A stretch of DNA of 15,237 bases from Desulfosarcina sp. (GTDB lineage: Bacteria > Desulfobacterota > Desulfobacteria > Desulfobacterales > Desulfosarcinaceae): positions 1 to 15,237 of the forward strand of contig JAGTUY010000329.1 of NCBI GenBank assembly GCA_018224455.1, in the 5' to 3' direction. Under the pieces are notes generated by a model, which saw only the letters and a program-made list of their open reading frames with translations, did no database searches and was not told the DNA's origin. Numbering within the stretch: the stretch's first letter is position 1; every line of letters starts with the position of its first letter. The position numbers and the translations under genes were made by a program. Below are positions 1 to 7,470 of the stretch, in pieces.

Positions 1-133
1 AGCCGCTGCCGGCACCGGCATTTTTCTCGACCAGCATCTCATGCCCGTTCATTTTCATGATTTCAACGCCCGCCGGGGTCATGCACACGCGGTTCTCTTC
101 CGTCTTGATCTCTTTGAGTATTCCGACTTTCAT
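1..133 (-). CDS. ald: Alanine dehydrogenase, N-terminal part (cut by window edge)
   Basis: Only the first 44 codons are present. The protein begins MKVGILKEIKTEENRV and continues with a CMTPAGVE segment, the typical N-terminus of NAD-dependent L-alanine dehydrogenase. A strong ribosome binding site (GGAGG at 139-143) lies 5 bases before the ATG at 133. The gene is the third of an xsc-tpa-ald run on the minus strand, 81 bp after the tpa stop. In taurine degradation Ald oxidatively deaminates the alanine made by Tpa, returning pyruvate as amino acceptor and releasing ammonium and NADH. The related N-terminus of NAD(P) transhydrogenase alpha subunit is an alternative, but the motif and the neighbours favour Ald. 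The active site lies beyond the window and cannot be checked. Confidence 0.88.
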   Translation of the reverse strand, partial: MKVGILKEIKTEENRVCMTPAGVEIMKMNGHEMLVEKNAGAGSG

Positions 134-214
134 TTCTTCCTCCCTTGCAGTGGTTGCCGACGCTCGCTAGTTGGCTGTGTCGATTGCTGCCTTCAGCTAT
201 AGGGTCCAAGAACG

Positions 215-1609
215 TTAAAACTTTTCAATGGCTTTTTTGACGGCCGCCACGATCTCGTCGATGTCCGCTTGGGTGGCGATCAATGCGGGTGCAAAATTCA
301 TGATCGTGTTGTTGCCCGGCAGTGAGCTGTTGGTCCTGCCGATTAATACGCCTTCGGCGGCCACCATACCCATGATGCGGCCCATTTCCGCTTCGGTGAT
401 GGGCTGTTTGGTGGCCTTGTCCTTGACCAGCTCGAGGCCGCAGAACAGGCCTTTGCCGCGCACATGGCCTACCAGCGGCATATCGGAAAGGGCCTGCAGG
501 CTCTCGAGCATATACGCACCGACCACCCGGCTGTTTTCCACCAGGTTTTCCGCTTCGATGATGCGCGTGCTCTCCAATGCGGCAACCGTGGCACCGGCGC
601 AGCCGCCATAGGTGCTGATGTCGCGGAAATAGTTGATGCCCTCTTTGGGGTCGGCCGGATCGCAGAGAAACTTGTCATAGATATCCTGGCGGGTGACCGT
701 GGCCGAAAGGGGCATGTAGGAGCTGGCCAGCCCCTTGGCTATGGTGACCATGTCCGGATCCACATCGTACTGCTCGAAACCCCAGAACTTGCCGGTGCGG
801 CCGAACCCGCAGACCACCTCGTCCAGGATCAGGTAGATGCCGTAGCGGTTGCAGATCTCCTGAAGAATCGGATAATACTCCGGCACCGGCACGATGATGC
901 CGCCGCCGGCGGTGATCGGCTCCACGATGCAGCCGCCGATGGTGTCCGGCCCTTCCTTGAGGATGACATCTTCGAGGCTGCGGGCGCAGTCGATGTCGCA
1001 GCCCGGGTAGGAGTTGTCGAAGGGGCAGCGATAGCACAGCGCGTGGGGGAACTCGTAAAACCCGTCGGCAAAGGGGCCGAAGTCCTGTTTGCGCTGCAGC
1101 TGCCCGGTGGCGCTCAGGGCGCCGATGGTCGTGCCGTGATAATCCCGATCGCGGAAGAGGATTTTGTATTTGCCCTTGCGCGATGGATCGATGTGAGACA
1201 ACTGGCGGACCATTTTGAAGGCCTTTTCATTGGCCTCCGACCCGCTGTTTGAAAAAAAGACCTTGCCCAGGTTGGGCAGCAGTTCGATCAGCTTGGCGGC
1301 AAATTTGATGGTGGGGATGTTGCCGACCGAACCGGCATAGTAGCCCAGGGTGAGGAGCTGATCGTAGATCGCTTTGGCGATGCTTTCCCTGCCGTGGCCC
1401 ACCATCACGCTCCAGACTCCCCCGGACGTCGCATCGAGGTATTCCTTGCCGCGGATGTCCGTTACCCGAAGGCCCTTGCCTTCGACGATGATCATCTGCT
1501 CGGCAGACTGAAACACCTTGTGGGGCTTGATGTGGTGCCACAGGTAGTCCCGGTCGCCACGAACCATCTCTTCCGTGTCGTAGGCGTTCCAATTGACGGT
1601 CGCTTGCAT
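215..1609 (-). CDS. tpa: Taurine:pyruvate aminotransferase (class III, PLP)
   Basis: This 464-residue class III aminotransferase transfers the amino group of taurine to pyruvate, giving sulfoacetaldehyde and alanine in the cytoplasm. Visible motifs are NSGSEANEKAFK near residues 121-132 (cofactor phosphate), DEVVCGFGRTGK near 263-274 with the PLP-pairing Asp263, and IAKGLASSYMPL with the presumed Schiff-base Lys292. The start at 1609 is chosen because AAGGAG (1617-1622) lies 7 bases upstream; an upstream in-frame ATG at 1651 has no such site, and its extra 14 residues are not family-like. The gene follows xsc by 68 bp and precedes ald. The Tpa rather than generic omega-transaminase call rests on overall resemblance and on direct linkage to xsc and ald. 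A role on other omega-amino acids such as beta-alanine cannot be ruled out. Confidence 0.92.
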   Translation of the reverse strand: MQATVNWNAYDTEEMVRGDRDYLWHHIKPHKVFQSAEQMIIVEGKGLRVTDIRGKEYLDATSGGVWSVMVGHGRESIAKAIYDQLLTLGYYAGSVGNIPTIKFAAKLIELLPNLGKVFFSNSGSEANEKAFKMVRQLSHIDPSRKGKYKILFRDRDYHGTTIGALSATGQLQRKQDFGPFADGFYEFPHALCYRCPFDNSYPGCDIDCARSLEDVILKEGPDTIGGCIVEPITAGGGIIVPVPEYYPILQEICNRYGIYLILDEVVCGFGRTGKFWGFEQYDVDPDMVTIAKGLASSYMPLSATVTRQDIYDKFLCDPADPKEGINYFRDISTYGGCAGATVAALESTRIIEAENLVENSRVVGAYMLESLQALSDMPLVGHVRGKGLFCGLELVKDKATKQPITEAEMGRIMGMVAAEGVLIGRTNSSLPGNNTIMNFAPALIATQADIDEIVAAVKKAIEKF

Positions 1610-1677
1610 GCTTTTTCTCCTTGCTGGAATATTAGTGGTCGAATGAAACATCCCATTCGATTGATGTGGTTTCGGCC

Positions 1678-3465
1678 CTACACACCTTTTTGGGGACGCA
1701 TGTCGGCAGCGTCGATACCCGCTACGGCAACCGGTTTTTTCATGGCGTCGCGGCGGAAGGGTTCGCCCAGTTCCTTATTGTTCAACACCTCGATGAAGGT
1801 GGTCGTACCGTTTTCCATCTGGGCCTTGACGGCTGCGTTCAGATTTTCGGTCAGGTCATCCATGCTGGAGGCCTGGACACCTTCCATGCCGCACGCTTTG
1901 GCGATGCCGGCGTAGGAGACCTTGGTGTCAAGCTCGGTGCCCACGAAGTTGTCATCATACCATAAAGTGGTATTGCGTTTTTCGGCCCCCCACTGATAGT
2001 TGCGGAAGATGACCATGGTGATGGCGGGCCATTCATCGCGTCCGCAAGCCGTCATTTCATTCATGGAGATCCCGAAAGCGCCGTCACCGGCAAAACCGAC
2101 CACCGGAACGTCGGGTTTGGCGATTTTTGCGCCCAGGATGGCCGGAAAACCGTAGCCGCATGGTCCGAACATGCCCGGCGCCAGATACTTGCGCCCCTCC
2201 TCGAAGGTCGGATAGGCATTGCCGATGGCGCAGTTGTTGCCGATATCCGAAGAGATGATGGCATCGACCGGCAGCGCCGCCATGATGGCCCGCCAGGCCA
2301 TGCGGACCGTCATTTTCCCGGGCTCATTGTTCTTGGCGCGTTGGTTCCAGGTTGTGCCGGGATCGTCTTCTTCGTGATCCATGGTCGCCAGTTCCTGGGC
2401 CCAGTCGGCCTTGGCCTTTGCGATGGCTGCCTTTCGTGCGTCGCGGCCCTCGCCACCGGCGGTGGCAGAAAGCTGGGCCAAAATGGCGTTGGCCACTTTT
2501 TTGACGTCGCCGGCAATACCGACGGTGACCTTTTTAGTCAGGCCGATGCGGTTGGGGTTCATGTCCACCTGGATAACGGCGGCATTTTTCGGCCAGTAGT
2601 CGATGCCGTAGCCGGGCAGGGTGGAGAACGGGTTCAGGCGGGTACCCAATGCCAGCACCACGTCCGCCTGGGATATCAATTGCATGCCGGCTTTTGAGCC
2701 GTTGTAACCCAGCGGTCCGGCGAACAGCGGGTGGCTGCCCGGAAAGGCGTCATTGTGCTGGTAGCCGCAGCAGACCGGTGCGTCCAGTCGTTCGGCCAAA
2801 GCGATGGTGTCCTGGATGGCGCCGCCGATGACCACGCCGCCGCCGTTCAGGATCACCGGGAATTTGGCCTTGGACAAAAGCGCGGCCGCACGGGCGATGG
2901 CCTCCTCGCCGCCAGCCGGCCGCTCGAATTCGACGATGGCGGGCATTTCAATGTCGATGACCTGGGTCCAGAAATCTCGGGGTATATTGATCTGGGCCGG
3001 GGCCGAGGCTCGCTTGGCCTGAATGATGACCCGGTTGAGCACCTCGGCGATGCGGGAGGGGTGCCGCACCTCTTCCTGGTAGGCCACCATCTCTTCGAAA
3101 ACGGCCATCTGGGGCACTTCCTGGAAGCCGCCCTGGCCCATGGTCAGGTTGGCGGCCTGGGCGGTCACCAGCAGCAGCGGGGTGTGGTTCCAGTAGGCGG
3201 TTTTGACCGGCGTCACGAGGTTGGTGATGCCGGGGCCGTTCTGGGCGATCATCATGGACATCTTGCCCGAGGCGCGGGTGAACCCGTCCGCCATCATACC
3301 GGCGTTGCCTTCATGTCCGACATCCCAGAAGGTGATTCCCGCCTTGGGAAACAGGTCGGATATCGGCATAAACGCCGAGCCGATGATCCCGAACGCGTGT
3401 TCGATGCCGTGCATTTGACAAACTTTGATAAAGGCCTCTTCGGTGGTCATTTTCATGGTCGCCAT
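1678..3465 (-). CDS. xsc: Sulfoacetaldehyde acetyltransferase (ThDP enzyme)
   Basis: This 595-residue ThDP-dependent enzyme cleaves sulfoacetaldehyde with phosphate to acetyl phosphate and sulfite, the key desulfonation step of taurine catabolism. The protein has the acetolactate-synthase fold order: an N-terminal pyrimidine-binding domain with catalytic Glu52 in VGHEGNAGMMADG, a central domain, and a C-terminal diphosphate-binding domain with GDG at 460-462 and RNYQWG at 488-493. The segment IGSAFMPISDLFPKAG (residues 28-43) is characteristic of Xsc and separates it from acetolactate synthase. Length is typical of the family. The start at 3465 has an AGGAGGG site (3473-3479) 7 bases upstream. 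It leads the xsc-tpa-ald run. A perfect palindrome lies about 46 bp upstream of the start. No phosphotransacetylase gene is in the window to use the acetyl phosphate. Confidence 0.97.
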   Translation of the reverse strand: MATMKMTTEEAFIKVCQMHGIEHAFGIIGSAFMPISDLFPKAGITFWDVGHEGNAGMMADGFTRASGKMSMMIAQNGPGITNLVTPVKTAYWNHTPLLLVTAQAANLTMGQGGFQEVPQMAVFEEMVAYQEEVRHPSRIAEVLNRVIIQAKRASAPAQINIPRDFWTQVIDIEMPAIVEFERPAGGEEAIARAAALLSKAKFPVILNGGGVVIGGAIQDTIALAERLDAPVCCGYQHNDAFPGSHPLFAGPLGYNGSKAGMQLISQADVVLALGTRLNPFSTLPGYGIDYWPKNAAVIQVDMNPNRIGLTKKVTVGIAGDVKKVANAILAQLSATAGGEGRDARKAAIAKAKADWAQELATMDHEEDDPGTTWNQRAKNNEPGKMTVRMAWRAIMAALPVDAIISSDIGNNCAIGNAYPTFEEGRKYLAPGMFGPCGYGFPAILGAKIAKPDVPVVGFAGDGAFGISMNEMTACGRDEWPAITMVIFRNYQWGAEKRNTTLWYDDNFVGTELDTKVSYAGIAKACGMEGVQASSMDDLTENLNAAVKAQMENGTTTFIEVLNNKELGEPFRRDAMKKPVAVAGIDAADMRPQKGV

Positions 3466-3510
3466 GGGGCAACCCTCCTAATTGGTATTGGTGTTTTGAC
3501 GTGTTCAATC

Positions 3511-3540
3511 TTCTGATATCTGATACATCAGATATCAGAA
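3511..3540. promoter_or_regulatory. Perfect 14+14 bp palindrome upstream of xsc, probable operator
   Basis: The left arm TTCTGATATCTGAT and the right arm ATCAGATATCAGAA are exact reverse complements separated by AC. It lies between the gntR stop and the xsc start, ending 46 bp before the ATG. A weak minus-strand -10-like TATATT (3562-3567) would put transcription start just upstream of the palindrome, the right place for a repressor site. The adjacent FCD-type GntR regulator is the obvious candidate protein; this is an inference. If transcribed, the same sequence would form a strong leader hairpin; it has no downstream U-tract on either strand, so a simple terminator is unlikely. Confidence 0.65.
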
Positions 3541-3731
3541 GCCGTCAAGGTCATTTTTGGCAATATACGTTTTTTGTAATCCTGTGTTGGGCAGCTGCAG
3601 AGACAAAAGCCCGGAATCAATCGGTCAATAAAGGGACACAGCGAACAGGATTATATGGTGTGCTGCTTCAGTGAATAGTCGGCAGAGGCGTCAATCACCA
3701 AATCAATCAACCGGTGGAGGTGCGGTTCAAG

Positions 3732-4391
3732 CTACTCGAAAGGAACATTTAATAATTTGCTATAGGTGTCTTTAATAATTTCAAGCCCGCTTCTTATATT
3801 GACTTCGAAGGTCGTTTTTACGGCTTCAGGATCTTTGTTCTTAAGCGCATCCAGAATGGCCTGGTGCTGCTTGTTAAACTTGACGCAGTGGTCTTTCTCC
3901 CGCCGATAGATATTCAACACGCTTTCGACCGATTGAACCAATGCCTGGGCGATATTGCATAGGTGGGGAAGTTTGGCTGCATTTAAAATAACATAGTGAA
4001 ACTGTCTGTCCAATTGATAGTGGTTCTGGGGAAGTTCCTCCATCATCGCGTGCAGTTCTTCAAGCTTGAGAAAATCGGCATCAGTCAGGTTGTCGATGGC
4101 CGCGACAGCGAGTTTGGCTTCTAAATCCGCCCGCAGATCATAAATATGAAGGACTTCTTTTTGGGTCGGTGGCGCGGCTACAATCGCACCCTTGTAGGGG
4201 ATGTTTTTAACCAGTCCGGAACGGTCAAGGCGCATAAGCGCTTCTCGTATGGGGCCGCGACCAATGCCCAGTTCGGTTTCGAGTTCAGACAGCACCAGAC
4301 GGGTTCCGGGGAGCTTAAATCCACTGAGAATCATGTCCCTTATCTTCTCATAAGCCTGCAGGGACTTCATGAAGGATTTATTGTCAGCCAA
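3732..4391 (-). CDS. GntR-family transcriptional regulator, FCD (FadR-like) type
   Basis: This 219-residue regulator has an N-terminal winged helix (about 8-72, with LSELETELGIGRGPIREALM as the helix-turn-helix part) and an all-helical C-terminal FCD ligand domain (about 80-210). FCD metal-ligand positions appear as Asp85 (IYDLRADLEAKL), His132 (RQFHYVIL) and His176 (KQHQAIL). The fourth usual His seems to be Asn198 (FEVNIRSGLE), so metal or ligand binding may differ. The start is taken as TTG at 4391: GGAG sits 8 bases upstream, whereas the in-frame ATG at 4421 has none. The gene is on the same strand between the racemase gene and xsc and probably controls the sulfonate genes. Its effector is unknown; cysteate, taurine or a breakdown product are possibilities. 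Confidence 0.9.
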   Translation of the reverse strand: MADNKSFMKSLQAYEKIRDMILSGFKLPGTRLVLSELETELGIGRGPIREALMRLDRSGLVKNIPYKGAIVAAPPTQKEVLHIYDLRADLEAKLAVAAIDNLTDADFLKLEELHAMMEELPQNHYQLDRQFHYVILNAAKLPHLCNIAQALVQSVESVLNIYRREKDHCVKFNKQHQAILDALKNKDPEAVKTTFEVNIRSGLEIIKDTYSKLLNVPFE

Positions 4392-4435
4392 GTTGAAAGC
4401 TCCTTTGGATGGTCTGTACAATTGGGATCCAGGGT

Positions 4436-5173
4436 TTATCGGCCACGGTCCGCGCGATCCACGAGCATTTTTCGGTTGGTCGCCACCTGGACGATTTCGA
4501 TTGCCAGAATCTCAGCGGCATCGAGGGTCGGCAAAGGAAGATCTCCTCCAAGGGCGCTGAGTTCGGTACAGGCAATCAGCGCTGTTTCCGCCCCATGATG
4601 CATCAGGTTTTCTCCCACTTTCCTGTATTGGTCCCGTACAGTGGGACCGGTGTCGCCTTTTTTAACCGCTTTGATGACGCTCAACAGGCGTGCCTGCTGA
4701 TCAGGATCGGGCCATACATCCTCGATTCCCATCCGGCTGAATCGCTGCGTATAAAGCCCGGTCATGGCCACCGCCGGAGAAGCCAGCATCCCGATTTTGC
4801 GCTGATTCGGAAAATTGCCGCTCACCTGTCCGGCCACCAGATCGATCAGGTTGATCACCGGAATGTTGACTGCTTGCTGCACCGAGTCATAGTAGTAATG
4901 GGCGGTGTTGCAGGCAATCGCCAGGAAATCCGCCCCCCATGTTTCGAGCCGTCGGCCCATATCAGCCATGCAAGGGCCCGGATCTTCGCCATTCCCCTCG
5001 ATAATGGCTTTTATCCTGGATGGCACCTTGGGATTATTGTCAACGATACAGCGGATATGATCGGCATCGTCCAGCGCCGGGGTCAGGCGGATGATGCGCT
5101 GCATCAGATCGACCGTGGCCTCCGGGCCCATGCCCCCTAAAATGCCAACGATTTTTTCTTTTGTTTCTGTCAT
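4436..5173 (-). CDS. Aspartate/glutamate racemase family protein
   Basis: This 245-residue PLP-independent amino-acid racemase-family protein has the two-domain Asp/Glu racemase pattern. The first catalytic Cys is Cys88 in AIACNTAHYYYDSV and the second is Cys202 in LIACTELSALGG. The N-terminal VGILGGMGPEATVDL (residues 9-23) is the usual start of aspartate racemases, and the length is normal. Both catalytic cysteines are kept, so the enzyme is probably active. It lies 83 bp after the cuyA-like gene and 44 bp before gntR, all on one strand. Because cysteate is the sulfonate analogue of aspartate, a cysteate racemase role beside a cysteate lyase is attractive. That is inference: the sequence alone supports only the family. 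Aspartate or glutamate racemase are the alternatives. Confidence 0.88.
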   Translation of the reverse strand: MTETKEKIVGILGGMGPEATVDLMQRIIRLTPALDDADHIRCIVDNNPKVPSRIKAIIEGNGEDPGPCMADMGRRLETWGADFLAIACNTAHYYYDSVQQAVNIPVINLIDLVAGQVSGNFPNQRKIGMLASPAVAMTGLYTQRFSRMGIEDVWPDPDQQARLLSVIKAVKKGDTGPTVRDQYRKVGENLMHHGAETALIACTELSALGGDLPLPTLDAAEILAIEIVQVATNRKMLVDRADRGR

Positions 5174-5207
5174 TTTCTTTCAGCCATCCGAGAGATTGGG
5201 CTCGAGC

Positions 5208-5225
5208 GTCTCTGCGAGCAGAGGC
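5208..5225. other. Short inverted repeat between cuyA-like gene and racemase gene
   Basis: GTCTCTGC and GCAGAGGC pair around a two-base centre, with one G-U wobble on RNA; the core is CTCTG-CGAG-CAGAG. It sits in the 83 bp gap between the two minus-strand genes. There is no U-tract, so it is more likely an RNA-stabilising or processing hairpin, or chance, than a terminator. Confidence 0.3.
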
Positions 5226-5256
5226 TCTCGTTATCGGGATCCCAAGACCCATCCAA

Positions 5257-6261
5257 TTAACGCTGTCGGAAGGTGTCCATATAGGCATAGAGGGCAGGGG
5301 ATCCACCGGTGTGCAGGAAAAGCACATTTGAACCGTTGGTGAAATGTCCCTTACGTACCAGATCGATCAGCCCTGCGGCCGCTTTGCCGGAATACACGGG
5401 GTCAAGGAGAATGGCCTCGGTTCGGGCAAAGAGTTTCACGGCTTCGACCATGGAGTCGGTCGGCAGGGAGTAGCCAGGCCCGACGTACTGGTCGAAACAG
5501 ACAATCGCTTCACGGGGAATTCCGCTTTTTACGCCGAGCTTTTCGGCTAATTCCCGGGATAGCTTGTAAACAATCTCTTCTTGAACATCTTTCGGCCTGG
5601 AAACATTGACCCCGCTGATCGGGATTCCCCCGTTGACGCCGGCCATGCCCACTGCCATTCCGGCGTGGGTCCCGGCAGAGCCTGAAGGGACAATCATGTG
5701 ATCGACGGCAAGACGCATCGCATTGAGCTGTCCCATGGTCTCTTCCGCACAAACCGCGTAACCCATGGCGCCGATGGCATTGGAGGCGCCGCCAGGAATG
5801 ATATACGGCTTCTTGCCGGCAGCCGCGAGCGCATCTGCCTTTTTGCCCATTTCGGCCATCATATCGGAGCCGCCGGCAACGACACCGATGCTCTTTACGT
5901 CAAGCAGTTCGAAAAGAAAATTGTTGCCGCTGGCATCCGCCTTGTAAGACCCTTTGACGCGTTCTTCGAGAATAAGGTGGCAGTCAAGGCCCTCCTTGGC
6001 CGACCAGGCGGCCGTGAGCCTGGCGTGATTGGACTGCACGGCGCCACAGGTGATGATGGCATCCGCACCCTTTTCAAGCGCGTCGGCAATGCAGAATTCG
6101 AGCTTTCTGGTTTTATTGCCGCCGCCGGATCCCGGAAGAAGGTCGTCTCGCTTGACGTAAAGGTTGACATCGCCGCCGAGCGCCTTGCTCAGGGAAGGCA
6201 TGCTCTCGATGGGGGTCGGCCCCTGGAGGTAGCTTCTCCTGGGAAATTTGGTAAAATTCAT
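5257..6261 (-). CDS. cuyA: PLP-dependent L-cysteate sulfo-lyase / D-cysteine desulfhydrase family enzyme
   Basis: This 334-residue fold-type II PLP enzyme belongs to the ACC deaminase/D-cysteine desulfhydrase family. Motifs are a VKRDDLLPGSGGGNK segment with the presumed PLP Lys50, TRKLEF, CGAVQSNHARLTAAW around 72-86, and SGSAGTHAGMAVG in the cofactor phosphate region. CuyA proteins of this family cleave L-cysteate to pyruvate, sulfite and ammonium. The CuyA call rests on resemblance plus linkage to xsc, tpa, ridA and an hpsN remnant; D-cysteine desulfhydrase is the alternative and shares all these motifs. The start at 6261 (MNFTKFPRRSY) is preferred over an ATG six codons earlier, because AAAGGA lies 6 bases before it and family N-termini begin there. 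It follows ridA by 30 bp, which indicates cotranscription. Confidence 0.82.
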   Translation of the reverse strand: MNFTKFPRRSYLQGPTPIESMPSLSKALGGDVNLYVKRDDLLPGSGGGNKTRKLEFCIADALEKGADAIITCGAVQSNHARLTAAWSAKEGLDCHLILEERVKGSYKADASGNNFLFELLDVKSIGVVAGGSDMMAEMGKKADALAAAGKKPYIIPGGASNAIGAMGYAVCAEETMGQLNAMRLAVDHMIVPSGSAGTHAGMAVGMAGVNGGIPISGVNVSRPKDVQEEIVYKLSRELAEKLGVKSGIPREAIVCFDQYVGPGYSLPTDSMVEAVKLFARTEAILLDPVYSGKAAAGLIDLVRKGHFTNGSNVLFLHTGGSPALYAYMDTFRQR

Positions 6262-6291
6262 CGGTTGTCCTTTCCCCAATGGATTGTTCGA

Positions 6292-6672
6292 TTAAAGTTG
6301 AAAAATGGCTTCGACTTCTATATCCGCACCCAACGGCAATGCCGCCACCTGGAAGGCACTGCGTGCGGGGTAGGGTTCATTGAAGTATTGGGCATAGACG
6401 GTGTTGACAGCCTGAAAATTGCCGATGTCGGCAAGATAGACAGTCGTTTTGACGGCATTGTCCAAGTTTGTTCCGGCTGCCTTGGCGATGGCTTCCAGAT
6501 TCTTGAACACCATGTGGGCCTTGTCTTCAATGCTGCCTTCAGGTATTTTCCCGGTTGCCGGGTCGATGGGCAGCTGGCCGGAGGTAAATAGGAATCCACC
6601 TGAAACCACGGCCTGAGAGTAAGGGCCGATGGCAGCCGGGGCACGATCCGTTTTAACTGTTTTCTTGGACAT
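6292..6672 (-). CDS. ridA: RidA/YjgF-family enamine-imine deaminase
   Basis: This 126-residue protein is the length of a full RidA monomer. The family signatures AIGPYSQAVVSGGFLFTSGQ (residues 14-33) and YPARSAFQVAALP (101-113) are present, with the substrate-binding Arg104 and the general-acid Glu121 near the C-terminus. RidA hydrolyses reactive 2-aminoacrylate and related imines to keto acids, which protects PLP enzymes. A cysteate or cysteine lyase releases 2-aminoacrylate, so its place 30 bp upstream of the cuyA-like gene makes functional sense. The start at 6672 has AAGGAG about 8 bases upstream. Immediately upstream are gene remnants, so its promoter is uncertain; transcription may come from the region before dctP or from within the remnants. 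Confidence 0.93.
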   Translation of the reverse strand: MSKKTVKTDRAPAAIGPYSQAVVSGGFLFTSGQLPIDPATGKIPEGSIEDKAHMVFKNLEAIAKAAGTNLDNAVKTTVYLADIGNFQAVNTVYAQYFNEPYPARSAFQVAALPLGADIEVEAIFQL

Positions 6673-6684
6673 GATGGTTTCTCC

Positions 6685-7064
6685 TTATTTGAGTACTTTT
6701 GCTGAAACGTCTTTGATGATCTCGATGATAAGCCGGCAGTCATCCAGGGTAAAGGTCAGGGGGATACGCATGTCGCACATGACGGCAAGGATGCGTTTGG
6801 TGTTTTTCAGATCGGGCAGGTTGCTAAAATACCGCCAGCTTTCATAGGCGCTGGTAAATCCCACCGGCTCTTTGTTGCCGAACCATTTCAGCTCGACGCC
6901 CCGCTTCAGACACTCGGCGAGAAATTTTCTGATCGTTGCTTCATTCTGGCCGACCAGGGAGAACTGGATGGAACTGCCCACGTAATTTTCGCGGGGATCC
7001 CGCCGGGGGCAGGTAATGCCGTCGATCTCACGCAACCCCTGTTCCAGGATCCGGTAGCGCTTGT
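6685..7064 (-). pseudogene. DegT/DnrJ/EryC1-like aminotransferase, 3' fragment only
   Basis: About 125 C-terminal residues remain, from roughly RYRILEQGLREIDG to the stop at 6685. The stretches CPRRDPRENYVGSSIQFS, RGVELKWFGNKEPVGFTS and MCDMRIPLTFTLDDCR resemble the C-terminal lobe of DegT-family PLP aminotransferases. The cofactor Lys domain is absent. The frame runs on into the hpsN piece out of frame, so the ATG at 7095 is accidental. The fragment stops 12 bp before the ridA start, consistent with an original operon ending in ridA and cuyA. Its former substrate is unknown; an amino group transfer related to sulfonate metabolism is only a guess. The family assignment is from memory of C-terminal pattern and is moderate. 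Confidence 0.62.
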
Positions 7065-7470
7065 GGATCCATATGAGTTGAGATGTTTGACCCACCAGTC
7101 CAGGTCTTCCGCCATGATCTGAACGTGTTCGGCGGCATACTGGTCATTGACCTTGCATAGTTCTTTCCTGTCACGACAGAGGACGATTTCACCATAGTCC
7201 CGCCAGGAGGCTTCCGGCACTTCAGGATTGGGCATGTCGGCAATGACCTTGGGGATCACTTCGAGCACCTTTTCGCCGAGTTCCCTTGAATCGGTGAAAA
7301 GCCACACCGGGGAATCATATCCGTGTTCGGCCTGGGAAACCAGATCTACGGCGACTGTCATGTAGTCAGCACTTTTATCGGCAATGATGGCCGATTCCGT
7401 GGGACCGGCAAATACATCGATCGTGCATTTGCCGGCAGAAGAGAGGATGCTTTTTGCTTCGGCCACACTT
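7065..7470 (-). pseudogene. hpsN: HpsN-type sulfopropanediol dehydrogenase (HisD family), internal fragment
   Basis: About 135 residues from the middle of a histidinol-dehydrogenase-family protein are present, from VAEAK to HLNSYGS. The segments IDVFAGPTESAIIADKSAD, LVSQAEHGYDSPVWLFTDS and AEHVQIMAEDLDWWVKHL match HisD-like enzymes. HGYDSPVWL and DLDWWVKHLNSYGS point to HpsN, which oxidises (R)-2,3-dihydroxypropane-1-sulfonate to sulfolactate, rather than to true HisD. Both ends are missing: upstream the frame meets dctP out of phase near 7457-7470, and downstream it meets the aminotransferase piece near 7055-7067. With no start, ribosome site or catalytic C-terminal domain it cannot be functional. 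It is evidence that this operon once handled DHPS-type C3 sulfonates. Confidence 0.78.

Noticed and set aside
464..1252. Long plus-strand open frame opposite tpa (262 codons), and similar long frames opposite xsc, cuyA and glgC
   Set aside because: They are antisense shadows of GC-rich genes with clear family motifs, have no ribosome sites and give low-complexity, non-family proteins.
7047..7070. Two GGATCC sites 18 bp apart at the hpsN/aminotransferase junction, hinting at a cloning chimera
   Set aside because: GGATCC occurs many other times in the window inside intact genes and spacers, so its presence here is not distinctive. The other junctions have no such site.
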